This document shows, piece by piece, positions 60,818-64,000 of a DNA stretch of 64,000 bases (its first letter is position 1; each line of letters starts with the position of its first letter). Where the stretch lies: NCBI GenBank assembly GCA_963791545.1, contig CAWBSR010000015.1:372001-436000 (forward strand), read 5' to 3'. The translations under genes were made by a program, and so were the position numbers. The notes beneath the pieces are model-generated. The model saw only the letters and a program-made list of their open reading frames with translations. It was not told where the DNA came from and did not search any database. This DNA is from JALYXV01 sp963791545. Its GTDB lineage: Bacteria > Actinomycetota > Acidimicrobiia > Acidimicrobiales > Palsa-688.

Positions 60818-61716
60818 CCGACGCCTCCGTCGAGGTCGACATCGACGGGCGGCGGATCAAGCTCAGCAATCTCGACAAGGTGCTGTGGCCCAAGACGGGC
60901 TTTACCAAGGGCCAGATGATCGATTACTACGCCCGTATCGCGCCGGTGATGGTGGGCCACGTGGCCGGGCGGCCCATCACCCTCAAGCGATATCCGAATG
61001 GCGTTGACAAGCAGTTCTTCTATGAGAAGAACTGTCCGTCCCATCGGCCCGCTTGGCTACCCACCATCGAGATGGGCGGCATCGGCTACTGCTGCCTGGA
61101 CGAAAAAGCCAGCCTGGTCTGGACGGCCAACCTGGCGGCCATTGAGCTGCACCCGTCGCTGGCTCGCGCGGAGGACCTGGAGCGACCCAGCTCGGTTGTG
61201 TTCGACCTCGACCCCGGCGAGGGCGCTGATGTCCTGACCTGTGGACGGGTGGCCTTGTTGCTCCGGGACACCCTGGGGTCCCTGCATCTGGAATCGTGGG
61301 TCAAGACCTCGGGAAGCAAGGGTCTGCAGGTCTATGTGCCTTTGAACAGCCCGACGACGTACAACCAAACCCGCCCTTTTTCCCACGCCCTGGCGCAAGT
61401 GCTCGAACGCCAGTACCCGGACCTCATCGTGACGACTCAGGACCGTTCCGTCCGGCCCAACAAGATCCTGATCGACTGGAGCCAGAACACCGCCTCTAAG
61501 ACCACGGTCTCGGTGTATTCCATGCGGGCCCGCGAGCGGCCCACCTGTTCGACGCCGGTCTCCTGGGATGAGGTGGAGGTGGCTTTGGAGGCGGGCGACG
61601 CCGAGCGGCTGGTGTTCGAGGCACCCGACGTGCTGCGGCGGGTCGAGGAGCAGGGGGACCTGATGGCCCCCCTCCTCTCGGTCGAGCAGGCGCTGCCTGC
61701 GCTCAGCTCAAAGTGA
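60814..61716 (+). CDS. ligD: LigD polymerase (PrimPol-like) domain protein
   Basis: A 300-residue stand-alone polymerase domain of the end-joining enzyme LigD, which fills gaps at Ku-bound ends, often with ribonucleotides. Landmarks are KVLWPKTGFTKGQMIDYYARI, FDLDPGEG (catalytic aspartates), KTSGSKGLQVYVP and the closing YSMRARERPTCSTPVSWDEV. Ligase and phosphoesterase domains are not in this gene, so they are encoded elsewhere. It starts at GTG overlapping ku. Its end overlaps the convergent secreted protein gene by 14 bases. Confidence 0.93.
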   Translation: MTDASVEVDIDGRRIKLSNLDKVLWPKTGFTKGQMIDYYARIAPVMVGHVAGRPITLKRYPNGVDKQFFYEKNCPSHRPAWLPTIEMGGIGYCCLDEKASLVWTANLAAIELHPSLARAEDLERPSSVVFDLDPGEGADVLTCGRVALLLRDTLGSLHLESWVKTSGSKGLQVYVPLNSPTTYNQTRPFSHALAQVLERQYPDLIVTTQDRSVRPNKILIDWSQNTASKTTVSVYSMRARERPTCSTPVSWDEVEVALEAGDAERLVFEAPDVLRRVEEQGDLMAPLLSVEQALPALSSK

Positions 61717-63943
61717 CGTCGTCGTAGACAGTGAAGCTGGGGTCGCTGCTGTAGTTGTCGTCGTGGCTGGTGAGCGTCAGGGTGTAGCTGGTTCCTGCGG
61801 TGACCGCGGCGGTGACCTTGGTCCAGGTGTTGGTGACGCAGGTCTTGGCCAGCGCGGTGGTGGTGGTGGCGGTGCTGTTGTTTTTGAGGGTGGCGGTCGC
61901 CCAGTCGTAGGTGACGGTGTCAGGGCAGGTCATCTTGTACCAGAAGCTGAGTGTCGTCGCCCCCGATGGCACCGTGAAAGTTTGGACGATGTTGGAGTCG
62001 CCGTTGCTGGGCGCGGTGTTGCCGGCCTGGCCGCTGTAGATGCCCGAGTGGCTTCCGGAGCTGGCGATCGTCGTGAATGCACCTCCTGTGGTCCACCCGC
62101 TGAAGGACCCGGTTTCGAAGCCGCCATTGGAGATCCCGCCCCCGCCGCCGATCGAGGTCACGGTGAGCGAGTCGTAGAGGGTGTAGGTGGGATCACCCGC
62201 GTAGTTGTCGTCGTGGCTGGCCAGCGTCACGGTGACACTGTGGCCGGCGGTGACGGCGGCGTTCACCTGGCGCCAGCCGGAGGAGGGGTTGACGCAGGTC
62301 TTGGCGAGCGGCGTCGTGGTGACGCCCGTTGTGTTGTCCTTGAGCGTGGCGGTGGCCCAGTCGTAGGTGACGGTGTCGGGGCAGGTGACGTTGTAGTAGA
62401 AGGAGATCCCGCTGCCGTTGGCCGGCACCGTGAAGGTCTGGGAGATGCTGGCATCGCCCGACGGGCTGGTGCTGCCCACCCGGGCCGCGTAGCTGCCCGC
62501 CTGGGCTCCGGAGTTGACGACGCTGGCCGGCCCCGTCGAGGTCCACCCGGCCAGGGTTCCCGTTTCGAAGCCCCCGTTGGTGAGGCCCCCGCCGCCGCTG
62601 CCGCCGGTGACGGTGAGCGAGTAGGTCCCGGTGTGGGTCTTGGATCCTTCGACGCCGGTCACGGTGATGGCATAGCTGCCTGGCGCCACCGCGGCGGTGG
62701 TGGAGATTGACAGCGTCGAGGAACTCCCGGCGGTGACCGAGGTGGGGTTGAAGGAGGCGGTGGCCCCGCTGGGCAAGCCGCTGGCGCTCAGCGAGACGGT
62801 GGCGGCCGCCCCGGCGCTGACGGCGGTGGAGACCGTGGTGGTGGTCCCCGATCCGGCGGCGACGGTCCCGCTGGTTGGGGAAACGGACAGGGAGAAGTCG
62901 TTGGTGGCGGCGGGGCCGCTGACGACACAGTTGTTCTGCCGGTTGGAGAACTCCTGCTGGACGGTGTAGGTGCGCCCGTCGCCGCCGGTGATGGCCTGCT
63001 GCTGGGCGTTGCAGATGTCGCCGATCTCACCGTTGGTGCTGTCGTACCAGGCCAGCGGCGGGGCATTGTTCGTCGCCAGGCCGACCTCGGCGTCGGTGAC
63101 CGCCTCGACCAGTTCATGGGATGACACCGACGTCTCGTTCTGGAAGCGGGTTCCGTTGCCGCAGCCCGAGGTCATGCCGCCGGTGGTGAAATCGGGCAGC
63201 ACGCTGTAATAGAACTCCGGCACCGCGCTGGCGGCGACAGTGCCGTGGTAGGCGCAGAACTGCACCCCCGACGAGCTGCCGCCTTGGGTGATTACCTGGT
63301 TGGCCCGGAAGTACACCGCGAACAAGGTGTTGGAGTCGGGGGTGGGAAGCCGCCCCGCCGCGATCTGGGCTTTCAGTTCCGCCTGGATGTTGAGGTCATC
63401 GACGGTGGCCGCGTTGTCGGCGGCGGCGGGGGTGATCTGGATCTGCTGGACGAAGCTGCCCCGGCCGATGTGCTGCTGGGTTCCCGGCTGGCCGTTGGCG
63501 GCGGCAATGGTGGTGTCGTACTCCGACAGCCAGTCGAAATGCGTCGAGTTGGTGACACCGGTGTAGAAACTGGCGATGCTGGTGCCGTCGGTGGGGGAAG
63601 GATCCTGGACCTCGGGGGTGTAGGTTCCGCTGCCGTAAAGCACCTGGATCACCCGGACATTGGAGATCACCTTGCCGCCGTAATAGGTGAGGTGGGCCCC
63701 CGCCGGGGCGGTGGCATAGCGGGCACCGGCGGCAACCTTGGGTGTCACACCGGCCGGCAGATGGGTGGCCGGGGTGATCGGCCGAGTAGACACCGCGGCG
63801 GGACCGGCGGGCGTGGCGCCGGCGGGGGCAGGCATCAATCCCAACCCCAAGGTGGCGGCGCCGATAGCCGCCCACACCGCGACAGGCCGCCTCCGGCCAA
63901 GCCCGGGCCGGCCATACACCTTCCCACCTCGACCAGTACGCAT
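61703..63943 (-). CDS. Secreted HExxE-motif protein with Ig-like and paired C-terminal domains
   Basis: A 746-residue protein with a signal peptide (AVWAAIGAATLGLGLMPAPA). Residues about 70-350 form a domain containing SSHELVEAVTDAEVG and GEIGDICNA, the same motif set as in the protein at 28469-30214. An Ig-like repeat (about 353-450) and two copies of a roughly 145-residue domain (NGGFETG...GWT...CPDTVTYDWATATLK...SHDDNY) follow. The C-terminal domains resemble carbohydrate-binding or adhesive modules. It is exported; a metal-dependent hydrolase activity is inferred from the motif. Confidence 0.78.
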   Translation of the reverse strand: MRTGRGGKVYGRPGLGRRRPVAVWAAIGAATLGLGLMPAPAGATPAGPAAVSTRPITPATHLPAGVTPKVAAGARYATAPAGAHLTYYGGKVISNVRVIQVLYGSGTYTPEVQDPSPTDGTSIASFYTGVTNSTHFDWLSEYDTTIAAANGQPGTQQHIGRGSFVQQIQITPAAADNAATVDDLNIQAELKAQIAAGRLPTPDSNTLFAVYFRANQVITQGGSSSGVQFCAYHGTVAASAVPEFYYSVLPDFTTGGMTSGCGNGTRFQNETSVSSHELVEAVTDAEVGLATNNAPPLAWYDSTNGEIGDICNAQQQAITGGDGRTYTVQQEFSNRQNNCVVSGPAATNDFSLSVSPTSGTVAAGSGTTTTVSTAVSAGAAATVSLSASGLPSGATASFNPTSVTAGSSSTLSISTTAAVAPGSYAITVTGVEGSKTHTGTYSLTVTGGSGGGGLTNGGFETGTLAGWTSTGPASVVNSGAQAGSYAARVGSTSPSGDASISQTFTVPANGSGISFYYNVTCPDTVTYDWATATLKDNTTGVTTTPLAKTCVNPSSGWRQVNAAVTAGHSVTVTLASHDDNYAGDPTYTLYDSLTVTSIGGGGGISNGGFETGSFSGWTTGGAFTTIASSGSHSGIYSGQAGNTAPSNGDSNIVQTFTVPSGATTLSFWYKMTCPDTVTYDWATATLKNNSTATTTTALAKTCVTNTWTKVTAAVTAGTSYTLTLTSHDDNYSSDPSFTVYDDVTLS
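61725..62580 (-). repeat. Two tandem copies of a roughly 145-codon domain
   Basis: Within the secreted protein gene the segments 61725-62130 and 62155-62580 code for homologous domains, sharing NGGFETG, VTCPDTVTYDWATATLK and SHDDNY at matching positions. The similarity is clear at both protein and DNA level. Confidence 0.85.
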
Positions 63944-64000
63944 CCGATGCCCCTTTCGCCGCCCCGCTGTGGCAGCGCCCGACGCGTCCGCCCCCTCGGA

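Overview
The window is high-GC DNA, about 65-70% G+C by eye. It looks like chromosome from an actinobacterium, or a close relative such as the Acidimicrobiia. The supporting features are a DUF2510/PLDc_N membrane protein, a HAIR (HspR-type) operator before hsp20, a Ku plus stand-alone LigD-polymerase pair, SpoIIE-type phosphatase and RsbW-like proteins, a deazaflavin-type oxidoreductase, an MSMEG_6728-family protein and many GTG starts with 4-bp ATGA/GTGA overlaps. The lineage is an inference; there is no rRNA or other strong phylogenetic marker except rnpB.

Layout. (1) 1-4336: the right end of an integrated element, with a replication-type DUF3987 C-terminus, small coupled genes, a lipoprotein, a small serine recombinase and a tyrosine integrase. 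It ends at a 3' fragment of tRNA-Val(TAC), which is the attachment site. (2) 4345-28084: ordinary chromosomal genes. These include an FAD oxidoreductase, cold-shock protein, SpoIIE phosphatase, SDR-queA, CYTH/CHAD, Ppx/GppA, a class A PBP with a frameshift, a zinc-ribbon coiled-coil protein, an internally duplicated membrane protein, a lipase maturation factor-like protein, an MBL-fold hydrolase, an anti-sigma-like ATPase and Hsp20. (3) 28085-30214: a gene-free stretch with promoter and strong terminator (possible small RNA), then a secreted HExxE-type protein with a beta-propeller-like repeat region. (4) 30509-40838: an unusual cluster of three radical SAM enzymes, a nucleotidyltransferase, an HD phosphohydrolase, a DegT aminotransferase, a PEP-synthase-like phosphotransferase and two proteins I do not recognise. 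It is followed by a decayed transporter, an IS256-family remnant and the RNase P RNA gene. (5) 42110-46368: a DUF2510 protein and SbcC/SbcD. (6) 47107-50598: three near-identical short peptides plus a fourth sharing their C-terminal motif, grouped around an M50 membrane protease with a PqqD-like N-terminus and a secreted cysteine-containing protein. (7) 50619-54500: membrane protein and two glycosyltransferases. (8) 54630-61716: an HNH endonuclease split by a frameshift, then HerA-NurA, a broken cytochrome b-like gene, Ku and LigD-Pol. (9) 61703-63943: a second secreted HExxE protein.

Two loci stand out as possible undescribed systems. The 47.1-50.6 kb locus resembles a ribosomally made, leader-containing peptide family with its own leader-binding membrane protease and no obvious modifying enzyme beside it. 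The 30.5-40.8 kb cluster combines paired radical SAM enzymes, a radical SAM-SPASM enzyme, an aminotransferase of the aminocyclitol/AHBA type, and nucleotidyl- and phosphotransferases, which suggests a small-molecule pathway of unknown product. The window also places DNA end-processing machines close together: HerA-NurA next to Ku-LigD, with SbcCD about 10 kb away.

At least six genes carry frameshifts: a DUF2071 gene, the PBP, the second radical SAM gene, the transporter remnant, the HNH gene and the cytochrome b-like gene. Several lie in C/G runs or repeats while all catalytic motifs survive, so some may be sequencing errors rather than real decay.
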